This document shows positions 48,282 to 54,923 of a stretch of DNA of 54,923 nt, one piece after another (position 1 is the first letter of the stretch; each line of letters begins with the position of its first letter). The position numbers and the translations under genes were made by a program. The stretch lies in the NCBI GenBank assembly GCA_024684955.1, contig JAIKWH010000021.1, positions 1 through 54,923 of the forward strand, written 5' to 3'. The notes under the pieces were generated by a model, which was not told the origin of the DNA, made no database searches, and worked only from the letters and a program-made list of their open reading frames with translations. Origin of the DNA: Pseudobutyrivibrio sp. Its GTDB lineage: Bacteria; Bacillota; Clostridia; Lachnospirales; Lachnospiraceae.

Positions 48282-49601
48282 GTGGTTTTGAAGGTTGAAA
48301 AAACTCAATTCTTAACATCCAAGGAGGATTTTCTTGGATTTCTTACTGGAACTAGAAAGTTCAAATATGATAGCGACAGATTCAGGGACTTTTCGGTCAG
48401 AGGATTCATAGGCTTCATTCTTGTTATTTCTGGTTATTTATCAATTATAGGCGGATTTATTTGCGGATTTGATATTAGAGCGGGAGCGGACCGCAGGAGC
48501 TGGGCCGGATGGGGCGTGAGAATTGCCCTTCCATTCAAGATCCTGTTTATGGTTTTCAGAGATGGATTTTATGCTCTGGATGGGACTCTGATATTGCTGC
48601 TGTTTGTTAATGCTGCCTACAAATTCCTCTATTACAGTGGAAAAGCATATGAGGGAAAATCTCTTTATGGCAAATTTGAGGCTGGTGATCCAGTGGAGCC
48701 AGACATTGCCAAAGCCCAAAAGAGGGGCAAACGGAGATGGATTCCTTCAAAGGGTATGGCTTCTATGGAGGCAGAGGGATACTACCAGGAATCCTTTGAA
48801 ATTTTCAAAAGAGAAATTAAAAAAGTAAATAAAAATATTATTCTCAACGAGACTCCGGCTCCGGCGGAGGAGTTGGCTGGGTTTCTAGGTCTTGTGCCAA
48901 ATGGCTTTGCCTACAGCAACGGTAAAAAGCCCATTGTCAAGATGGCTTCAAAGGTGGAGGATATCCTTTCTACCTTTGGCACTATAGGCTACGTAAAAAA
49001 TGGTGACAGGGTCAAATTCAAAGAGTACAAGACTTTATTCTTTAAGAATTCCAGTAAAAAATATGTAGCCCCAGACCTGTATGTGCAAACCTTTGAAAAG
49101 GCAAAAAATATTGCGGTTGAGATGCCTGTAATTATTGAATGCAGAAATCTGGGTATGATTGACACGGCAAACTTTTACAAGATATTTAGGGTCAAGTCCG
49201 TGGAAGAAGTGGATGCAAGCAAGATTATAGACGATCCTACAAAGGAAAAACTGATTAATGCTGCTAGAAACTTTAGGAATTGTTTTCTACCGGCAGAAAA
49301 TGGCAAGGGTCCAGGCTTCGCCCTTTTGGTTAGCAACAAAAAAATAATTTTTACAATATATTCTTACGACACCTTGTTTGACATGCTGAGGCGTGGTCAC
49401 GTGGATGCTGCAAAGGAGTCTTTCCTAAAGGGAGTCAAGGCGGCAAACCCATTCCTGGAGCTGTTTGACACTGATGCAGAAAACAGAGCACAGGCCAATG
49501 CCCCTCAGGAGACCAAGGAGATAAAGCCTGTAGAGGAAGAGGATAAATACGCTAATCCTAAGATAGGCAGGACCAATATATTCGGACAGACAGTATATTA
49601 G
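48282..49601 (+). CDS. Membrane protein at the head of the MoxR operon
   Basis: GTG 48282 is the likely start, with AAGGGAG at 48271-48277; TTG 48288 is an alternative with better spacing. The protein has about 439 residues. Two hydrophobic stretches are evident early (FIGFILVISGYLSIIGGFICGF and GTLILLLFVNAAYKFLYYSG, quoted in parts). The remaining 300 residues are cytoplasmic-looking with basic patches (KAQKRGKRRWIPSKG) and alpha/beta character (KNIAVEMPVIIECRNLGMID, in part). I do not recognise the family. It is 18 bases from moxR and co-oriented with the rest of the operon, so it is probably a membrane partner or effector of that ATPase system. Confidence 0.72.
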   Translation: MVLKVEKTQFLTSKEDFLGFLTGTRKFKYDSDRFRDFSVRGFIGFILVISGYLSIIGGFICGFDIRAGADRRSWAGWGVRIALPFKILFMVFRDGFYALDGTLILLLFVNAAYKFLYYSGKAYEGKSLYGKFEAGDPVEPDIAKAQKRGKRRWIPSKGMASMEAEGYYQESFEIFKREIKKVNKNIILNETPAPAEELAGFLGLVPNGFAYSNGKKPIVKMASKVEDILSTFGTIGYVKNGDRVKFKEYKTLFFKNSSKKYVAPDLYVQTFEKAKNIAVEMPVIIECRNLGMIDTANFYKIFRVKSVEEVDASKIIDDPTKEKLINAARNFRNCFLPAENGKGPGFALLVSNKKIIFTIYSYDTLFDMLRRGHVDAAKESFLKGVKAANPFLELFDTDAENRAQANAPQETKEIKPVEEEDKYANPKIGRTNIFGQTVY

Positions 49602-49619
49602 ATAAAGGAGAAATAAATT

Positions 49620-50612
49620 ATGGAAAATAAGTCAACAATCAGCAGTGAGGATTTTCAGTACTCACAGGAGGTCATCAAAAAAATCAGTGATTACTACAAG
49701 CAAAAGGTAGTAGGACAGTCACTTTTAGCTCAGACACTAATATCAGGAATTATTGCAGATGGACATATTCTCATCGAGTCGGTTCCAGGTCTTGCAAAGA
49801 CTACAGCGGCAAAGGCAATTTCTGATGCAGTAGATGGCAAATTCTCGAGAATTCAGTGTACACCAGACCTTATGCCTTCAGATATTACAGGTAGCCAGAT
49901 TTACCACCAGGAGACTGGCAAGTTTGAGACAGTATTTGGTCCTGTATTTTCTAACTTTGTACTTCTCGACGAGGTAAACAGATCTAGTGCAAAGACTCAG
50001 GCTGCTATGCTTGAGGCCATGGCTGAGCGCCAGGTTACAATTGGTGGCAACTCATACAAGATGCCACAGGATGTATTCATTGTTATAGCTACTCAAAACC
50101 CAATCGAGCAGGAGGGTACATATCCTCTTTCTGAGGCCCAGACAGACCGTTTCATGCTCAAAGAGGTTATCACATATCCTACAGCTGAGGAGGAAGTACA
50201 GGTCCTGACAATGACCGAGAAAAAGGCATTCTCAAAGACTCCTGCAGTTCTCACTATTGAGGATGTGGACAAGGTCCAGAGAATCGCTGAGCAGGTTTAT
50301 GTATCAGACGCTTTAAAGAAATATATTGCAGACATCATTACCGCTACAAGAAATGCAGACAAGGTGCTTCCAGCAGAGTTAAAGGGCTACGTGAGAATCG
50401 GTGCCTCTCCTCGTGGATCTATTGCATTCCTTTCAGTATCAAAGGCAATCGCCCTTATAAACGGTAGAGATTACGTAGTGCCTGATGATATCAAGATGAT
50501 TTCACACCAGGTTCTTCGTCACCGTATTGGTTTATCATATGCAGCTTTCTCAGAGGGCATTTCTGTAGAAAGCATTATCGATGCTCTTGTTAACACAGTA
50601 CAGGTACCATAA
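49620..50612 (+). CDS. moxR: MoxR-family AAA+ ATPase
   Basis: A 330-residue AAA+ ATPase. Walker A reads VPGLAKTT (55-62), Walker B FVLLDEVNRSSAKTQAAML (in part), sensor text VIATQNPIEQEGTYPLSEAQ (in part), and the MoxR C-terminal lid with GASPRGSIAFL. MoxR ATPases act as chaperone-like machines that mature or activate von Willebrand A proteins encoded beside them. Here the gene is followed by DUF58 and two vWA genes, the classical order. GGAGAAA precedes the start. Codon use is more biased than in its neighbours, suggesting higher expression of the ATPase. Confidence 0.95.
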   Translation: MENKSTISSEDFQYSQEVIKKISDYYKQKVVGQSLLAQTLISGIIADGHILIESVPGLAKTTAAKAISDAVDGKFSRIQCTPDLMPSDITGSQIYHQETGKFETVFGPVFSNFVLLDEVNRSSAKTQAAMLEAMAERQVTIGGNSYKMPQDVFIVIATQNPIEQEGTYPLSEAQTDRFMLKEVITYPTAEEEVQVLTMTEKKAFSKTPAVLTIEDVDKVQRIAEQVYVSDALKKYIADIITATRNADKVLPAELKGYVRIGASPRGSIAFLSVSKAIALINGRDYVVPDDIKMISHQVLRHRIGLSYAAFSEGISVESIIDALVNTVQVP

Positions 50613-50646
50613 AGCAGGCCTACACTATATTCAGGCGGTTTAGTTT

Positions 50647-51573
50647 ATGAAATTATTTAATAGAGATAAAAAGGAAGCAAAGACTTCCGAGAAAAAAATT
50701 AAAAAGGCCAGACCTGATTACCTGAGCATGGCAAAGGCAAGAGTCCATCTCTACACTAGACAAAAGACAGGCAATATTTTGGATGGTTCCTACGTTTCTC
50801 TCTACAAGGGTAGGAGTATGGAATTCCTGGATTTGATGGAGTACAACTTTGGTGACAACATCAGGGATATTGACTGGCGAGCATCCTCTAGGACCGGCAA
50901 GACCCTGGTCAGAAGATACGAGGCAGAAAAAAGGCACAATGTCCTTTTCCTCTGCGACTCCGGTGTAAAGATGTCAGGTGATACCATTACAGGCCAGAGA
51001 AAATCTGAATTGGCTCTGACTTGCTTTAGCGCATTGGCCTACATCGTCAGCGAACTGGGAGCAGATTTCTCCCTGACCTGCTGTGATGAAAAGGGTATCC
51101 AGGGAGACTACATGAGGAGTGGTTCGGCTCACATTGAGGCCCTTCTTTCCATGTATGAAAAGACAGTTGAATCTGACCCGGTCCTTGATATCAACACCCT
51201 TATTGAAAAGGCTATATCAGAGACTCCTAGACGTAGAATTATTGTGGTTATCACAGATGCAGACGGTATGTCCACAATCACTGATAGCACAATCAGAAAG
51301 GCCAATGTCAAAAATGACCTGTATATCCTATGCCTTACTGATGGCAGGCTGGCCGGAGGTGGAGCCTTCGATTTGGACATTACATCCTATGCAGAGGACT
51401 TTATTTTTGACAGCAAGGCTATAGCAGAGGCTGAGTCTACTCTCAAAGAGCAGCAGCTACAGTCATTAAAAGACAAATGTGTAAAGGAAAAGGTTGGATT
51501 CGTAACACTTTCCTCAGACGATGAAATATTAGACAAGGCGGTGACCTTATTTGAACAGCAACTTTCCATTTAA
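50647..51573 (+). CDS. DUF58 family protein
   Basis: A 308-residue protein of the DUF58 family, the usual partner of MoxR. The signature block is FLDLMEYNFGDNIRDIDW followed by RASSRTGKTLVRRYE (about residues 60-95). The C-terminal half has a vWA-like fold (NVLFLCDSGVKMSG, IIVVITDADGMST). Many DUF58 proteins have two N-terminal membrane segments, which are missing here: the N-terminus is short and basic (FNRDKKEAKTSEKKIKKA), so this copy is soluble or bound through partners. In Bat-type systems it links the ATPase to the membrane vWA proteins. It overlaps the next gene by 23 bases. Confidence 0.9.
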   Translation: MKLFNRDKKEAKTSEKKIKKARPDYLSMAKARVHLYTRQKTGNILDGSYVSLYKGRSMEFLDLMEYNFGDNIRDIDWRASSRTGKTLVRRYEAEKRHNVLFLCDSGVKMSGDTITGQRKSELALTCFSALAYIVSELGADFSLTCCDEKGIQGDYMRSGSAHIEALLSMYEKTVESDPVLDINTLIEKAISETPRRRIIVVITDADGMSTITDSTIRKANVKNDLYILCLTDGRLAGGGAFDLDITSYAEDFIFDSKAIAEAESTLKEQQLQSLKDKCVKEKVGFVTLSSDDEILDKAVTLFEQQLSI

Positions 51574-52036
51574 AACAGAGCCCTTTGGCCATGGATCATT
51601 TTCAATATTTTGGCTAGTCATTGCCATATTATTAATTATTTTGGCAGTGATTCTTTTCCTACTTAGAAAAGAAAAGAGGGCAGTGGAGCCTATAGCCCCA
51701 ATTATAAAGCCTGCAACAAAGCCAAATGTTTCTGTAAATGAGTATGAGGCAGAGATTAAAAAGGCCTTAAATGAAGCCTTGGATGGAGTCATTACCCACC
51801 GAGAAATGTACGTTAGATTCTCGGATACCCTGAGGAGATTCCTGTCTACAAAATATGGCAAGGATTTTAGCACCATGGCAATTACAGAACTTTCTACCTA
51901 CGCTAGTCCAAAGGAGATAGTCCAGCTAAAGGCTTGCTACGATGGAGAATTTAGGGAAGATATTTCTGATATGAGCAATAATGATGCTAAAAAAACAGCA
52001 GAAAAGATTATTGAGATAGTGACAAATCGCGGTTAG
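51551..52036 (+). CDS. Single-pass membrane protein of MoxR operon (DUF4381-like)
   Basis: A 161-residue protein starting at TTG 51551, inside the DUF58 gene, with AAGGCGG about 10 bases upstream. One membrane segment lies at about 18-42 (IFWLVIAILLIILAVILFLL). The cytoplasmic part is helical: EYEAEIKKALNEALDG, then EMYVRFSDTLRRFLSTKYG. The position between DUF58 and the first vWA gene, the one-pass topology and the length match the DUF4381-type small proteins of MoxR-Bat operons, although sequence identity to that family is my reading only. Likely an assembly or scaffolding subunit. Confidence 0.7.
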   Translation: MNSNFPFKTEPFGHGSFSIFWLVIAILLIILAVILFLLRKEKRAVEPIAPIIKPATKPNVSVNEYEAEIKKALNEALDGVITHREMYVRFSDTLRRFLSTKYGKDFSTMAITELSTYASPKEIVQLKACYDGEFREDISDMSNNDAKKTAEKIIEIVTNRG

Positions 52037-52063
52037 GCGCCGTGATAAAGGGAGATTAGATAT

Positions 52064-53179
52064 ATGAGTTTTGCTACTATGAGGCACCCTATGGTTTTGT
52101 ACATAGGAATACCTCTGGCAATATTGTTGTTTGTCCTGCTCTATTTCTTGAGAAAGCGTGCAAATGCTTCCTACAGCACAGGCAGACGAATAGCCAACAC
52201 AGATTTAGTTAGAAATTCAGACATATACAAAAAGAAGGAGAGGACCTTCAAGACTTTATTTATGCTTAGACAAGTTTTCGCCGGTCTTATGATTGCATCT
52301 TGTCTTGTTATGATGGCTAGACCATTTATTACAACTAGCCAGTCAAATGGAGCCAAAAAGAGGGACATCTACCTATGTCTTGACGTTTCTTATTCGCTTT
52401 ATGACCAAAACGCAGAGATAGTGGACAGCCTGGTAGAATTGGTAAAGGGACTGGATGGAGATAGATTTGGTATCTCTATCTTTAATACTTCATCAGTTGT
52501 ATATGTGCCAATGACTGACGACTATGACTATGTTATAGACAAGTTGGGAGAGTTAAAGCAGTATTTTGTTGACCAAAAGAGATTTGAGGAAATCTGCGAC
52601 GAATATTACTACATTGACGATATGCCTCAGGACATATATGACGAGTACTATGAACTGGTAGATAGGCTGAGTTATATTCAGGCAGGTACCCTCTATGATA
52701 GTGATACAAAGGGTTCTTCGCTGATAGGAGAAGGACTGGCCAGTTGTATGTATTCTTTCCCACAGTTAGAGTCTTCCGAGAGAACCAGAGTTGTTATTCT
52801 TTCTACAGATAATGATCAGTCTGCCTCAAAGAAGCCACTGGTTGAACTGGAAGAAGCAGTTAAATTATGCCAAAAACACGACATTACTGTCTTTACTATC
52901 GCCCCTACTTTTGAGAGATTTTGGGGAGATTACGAGCCGGTTTATGACCTGCTGATGAATGACCTAAAGGTAAACACACTAAAGACCGGCGGAGAATTTT
53001 ATGTGGCTGGATCAGAGCTTAGTGTGCCAGATGTAGTCAGTTCAATACAAAGCCATGAGGCAATGGCAGTCAAGAGTACAAGCATGAGGATTCCTGTGGA
53101 CCAGCCACAGATGCCATTTGCAGTTTTCTTGTTAGCCTTTCTTGGATTTGCAGTTACAGGGAGGGTGCTTAAGCGATGA
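52064..53179 (+). CDS. BatA-like von Willebrand factor A membrane protein
   Basis: A 371-residue protein with membrane segments at about 11-30, 69-87 and near the C-terminus (MPFAVFLLAFLGFAVTG). The vWA domain lies between. Its metal-ion-dependent adhesion site is complete in the first element, CLDVSYSLY (D107, S109, S111), with later parts in GSSLIGEGLA and VILSTDNDQS. An insertion of about 50 residues rich in Asp, Glu and Tyr (YFVDQKRFEEICDEYYYIDD, in part) interrupts the domain and is unusual. BatA-type proteins display a metal-binding vWA domain at the membrane and need MoxR for activity. Stop overlaps the next start by four bases (ATGA). Confidence 0.87.
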   Translation: MSFATMRHPMVLYIGIPLAILLFVLLYFLRKRANASYSTGRRIANTDLVRNSDIYKKKERTFKTLFMLRQVFAGLMIASCLVMMARPFITTSQSNGAKKRDIYLCLDVSYSLYDQNAEIVDSLVELVKGLDGDRFGISIFNTSSVVYVPMTDDYDYVIDKLGELKQYFVDQKRFEEICDEYYYIDDMPQDIYDEYYELVDRLSYIQAGTLYDSDTKGSSLIGEGLASCMYSFPQLESSERTRVVILSTDNDQSASKKPLVELEEAVKLCQKHDITVFTIAPTFERFWGDYEPVYDLLMNDLKVNTLKTGGEFYVAGSELSVPDVVSSIQSHEAMAVKSTSMRIPVDQPQMPFAVFLLAFLGFAVTGRVLKR

Positions 53180-54159
53180 TGAAACTATTACAAGACTTCG
53201 TATTTCAGCCAATTTTTCCAGTACTGCCACTTGCAATTATTGCAGGCCTAATACTCCTTTGGCTGATTGTTAATGTAACAAAGAAAAAGGGTGTTGCCCG
53301 TTGGGAAAAGACTCTGAGAATTACTATTGCTATTTTGGCAGTACTTCTAATTATCGGTATTGACCTGAGACCTATGAAGGAAGTGTCAGGGGGCAAAAAT
53401 ACAGTAAAGAATCTAGACGTTCTTTTCTGCATTGATACCACCATGAGTATGTGGGCTTTGGACCCTCTGCAGTCTGGTTGCGGCACCCGCTATGACCAGT
53501 TGGTAGAGACCACAAATTACATAATGGACAATTTGAATGGAGCTAATTTTGGGCTTGTAAAATTTGAGAACACATCCAAAATCATTGCCCCATTTACATC
53601 AGATGTAGAGGATATAAAGGATGCTATTTCTGTAATTAGTATGCCTAGTACTTTTTACAGTGAGGGTACATCCCTCAATCCTGCCTTTATCGATATGCAG
53701 ACCATGATTTCCTATTCCAAGAAAAAGGAAAACAGAAAGACCATGGTAGTCTTTATATCAGATGGTGAGGTCACAAACGAAGAGGAGATGATGGATTTCT
53801 CTCCACTGGCAGAATCTATTGATATCGGTGCGGTAATAGGACTGGGCAGCCCTGAGGGCGGCAAGATGATGACCGAATATAATGATTATATTTATGATTA
53901 CACTACTCATCAGGATGCCGTTTCTATCCCAGACACTGAGAATCTATCCCGTGTAGCCCAGATGCTTGGGATTGAATACATTCAGCCTTACAATCCATCA
54001 GAGTGTGATGTAATGATAGAAAAGGCTATAGCAATGTCCAGGGATGTTGAGGAAGATGTAGAGATAACAGTTTATGATGACTACTATCAGTATCTCCTTT
54101 GGCCTTTGATGGCCCTCCTTGCGGTGGAAGTTTGGTTTTCAATTAGAAGAAAAGTTTAG
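53176..54159 (+). CDS. BatB-like von Willebrand factor A membrane protein
   Basis: A 327-residue protein with membrane segments at about 16-34 and 47-64, and one at the C-terminus (LLWPLMALLAVEVWF). The vWA domain has MIDAS residues in CIDTTMSMWA (D87, T89, S91), GTSLNPAF and VFISDGEVTNEEE. It starts within the stop of the BatA-like gene, so the two are made in equal amounts and probably form a pair. The following gene encodes a TPR protein, which completes the known Bat order of vWA, vWA and TPR. Confidence 0.87.
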   Translation: MMKLLQDFVFQPIFPVLPLAIIAGLILLWLIVNVTKKKGVARWEKTLRITIAILAVLLIIGIDLRPMKEVSGGKNTVKNLDVLFCIDTTMSMWALDPLQSGCGTRYDQLVETTNYIMDNLNGANFGLVKFENTSKIIAPFTSDVEDIKDAISVISMPSTFYSEGTSLNPAFIDMQTMISYSKKKENRKTMVVFISDGEVTNEEEMMDFSPLAESIDIGAVIGLGSPEGGKMMTEYNDYIYDYTTHQDAVSIPDTENLSRVAQMLGIEYIQPYNPSECDVMIEKAIAMSRDVEEDVEITVYDDYYQYLLWPLMALLAVEVWFSIRRKV

Positions 54160-54177
54160 ATATATCCGGACAAAGAT

Positions 54178-54923
54178 ATGAAACAATGGAAAAAAGAGAT
54201 AACAATTAAAAATAAAGAAGCAAAAATCAGGTATATTGCTTGTCTGGCAGGTTCTGTTTTGTGCCTGGCCCTGGCCTCCTATATTTTGGCTGGGCTTATT
54301 GTAAACAAGCAGGCCAAGACAGCTTTTGAGGCAGGCCAATATGATGAGGCTTTGGAAAAATATTCTTCTCTAGAGGAATGGTATTTGCCAGGCAAGATGA
54401 TTACAAAATTTAACCAGGGCAATTGTTACTATGGTCAGGGTGAATACAAAAAGGCTGAGGCTGCTTACAGGGAGGCCCTAGGATATAACCATATGAGAGG
54501 TGAGGAGTGCCCTAGCAGGGTAAATCTTACACTGACTCTTTTGCAGCAGGTGGACTATGAGGCCATAGAGACAGCAGGGGATACTAGGGAGGACGAGATT
54601 ATAAAAATCAAGGCTGCCAGAAAGGTTCTGTGCGAGGAAGGCTGTGCTGATGCAAAGGCAGGTGCAGGTGGCCATGATGAAAAGGCTGTGGCCCTGAGAA
54701 ACGAAATTGACAAATATCTAGAGGAGCAGGGAGAAAAATCTGAGGAGGAGAATGAAGATCCTCAGGAGGAAGAGGAGAATCAAAATCAAAACAACTCCTC
54801 ATCTTCTTCCGAGAGTAATCTAAAGGATCAGTTAGACCAGCAGAAAAAGGATGCCAAGGAAGAGAGACAGGATACCCAGGACCAGATAGATAATTACAAC
54901 AAGAGCCAGGAAAAAGAAAAAGA
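54178..54923 (+). CDS. BatC/BatE-like TPR protein, 3' partial
   Basis: ATG 54178 (MKQWKKEITIKNKEAK...) opens a frame that runs off the right edge without a stop. One membrane segment lies at about 20-43 (ACLAGSVLCLALASYILAGLI, in part). A tetratricopeptide repeat follows: TAFEAGQYDEALEKYSSL and GNCYYGQGEYKKAEAAYREAL, with FNQGN between, then a further helical pair. After about residue 170 the sequence becomes low-complexity and strongly charged, with runs of Glu, Asn, Gln and Ser. The start has a poor ribosome binding site and lies 18 bases after the BatB-like gene, suggesting coupling. Probably the scaffold of the vWA complex. Confidence 0.8.
   Translation, partial: MKQWKKEITIKNKEAKIRYIACLAGSVLCLALASYILAGLIVNKQAKTAFEAGQYDEALEKYSSLEEWYLPGKMITKFNQGNCYYGQGEYKKAEAAYREALGYNHMRGEECPSRVNLTLTLLQQVDYEAIETAGDTREDEIIKIKAARKVLCEEGCADAKAGAGGHDEKAVALRNEIDKYLEEQGEKSEEENEDPQEEEENQNQNNSSSSSESNLKDQLDQQKKDAKEERQDTQDQIDNYNKSQEKEK

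Overview
The window looks like chromosome of a low-to-mid G+C, Gram-positive, glycan-degrading gut or rumen anaerobe, most likely a Lachnospiraceae member of the Butyrivibrio/Pseudobutyrivibrio type. Pointers are a class B sortase with its own substrate, an LCP protein, lipobox-bearing solute-binding proteins, a class III fructose-1,6-bisphosphatase, YesM/AraC-type sugar regulation and many carbohydrate-active enzymes. This placement is inferred from gene content only. I saw no rRNA, tRNA, CRISPR array, transposase or integrase. Region 1 (1-2180): the end of a membrane protein, then an MFS exporter behind a leader peptide with mutually exclusive antiterminator and terminator hairpins, and a convergent XRE regulator. 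Region 2 (2359-5036): class B sortase, LCP protein and a secreted protein ending in an SPKTG sorting signal, a compact cell-wall display module. Region 3 (5190-21293): a surface-glycan locus. It holds two glycosyltransferases, a protein made of the C-terminal module of HAD-type glycan proteins, an ABC export ATPase that carries an extracytoplasmic cohesin-like domain and a membrane segment ahead of its ATPase domain, two ABC-2 permeases, a GT2-HAD fusion, an unknown HP-motif protein, a CMP-sugar cytidylyltransferase, a DRE-TIM aldolase fusion and a second HAD protein. The part from about 10.6 to 19.2 kb is much more AT-rich than its flanks (14 of 60 bases are G or C at 12001-12060, against 33 of 60 at 34621-34680), so it is probably an exchanged variable core. 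A lone cbiL follows. Region 4 (22167-35902): a complete-looking beta-glucan type utilisation locus: secreted GH16 enzyme, membrane sensor/AraC regulator, solute-binding lipoprotein, anchored CBM/TIM-barrel protein, two permeases, a GH94-like phosphorylase and phosphoglucomutase. The implied route is outside cleavage, uptake, phosphorolysis to glucose-1-phosphate and conversion to glucose-6-phosphate. Region 5 (35958-43421): a second sugar locus with a divergent ArsR-type regulator that has a large extra domain, three related 18-bp operator-like sites, a solute-binding protein, two permeases, a cytoplasmic GH2 and a GH43 lipoprotein. Region 6 (43558-47945): aldo/keto reductase with ferredoxin domain, a small protein, a histidine phosphatase and class III FBPase. 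Region 7 (48282-end): a MoxR/DUF58/von Willebrand A/TPR (Bat-like) operon running off the window. The strongest candidates for something undescribed are the cohesin-TM-ATPase fusion with its split permease pair, the cytidylyltransferase plus aldolase-fusion pathway for an unknown CMP-activated acid sugar, and the antibiotic-style attenuator in front of the MFS pump.
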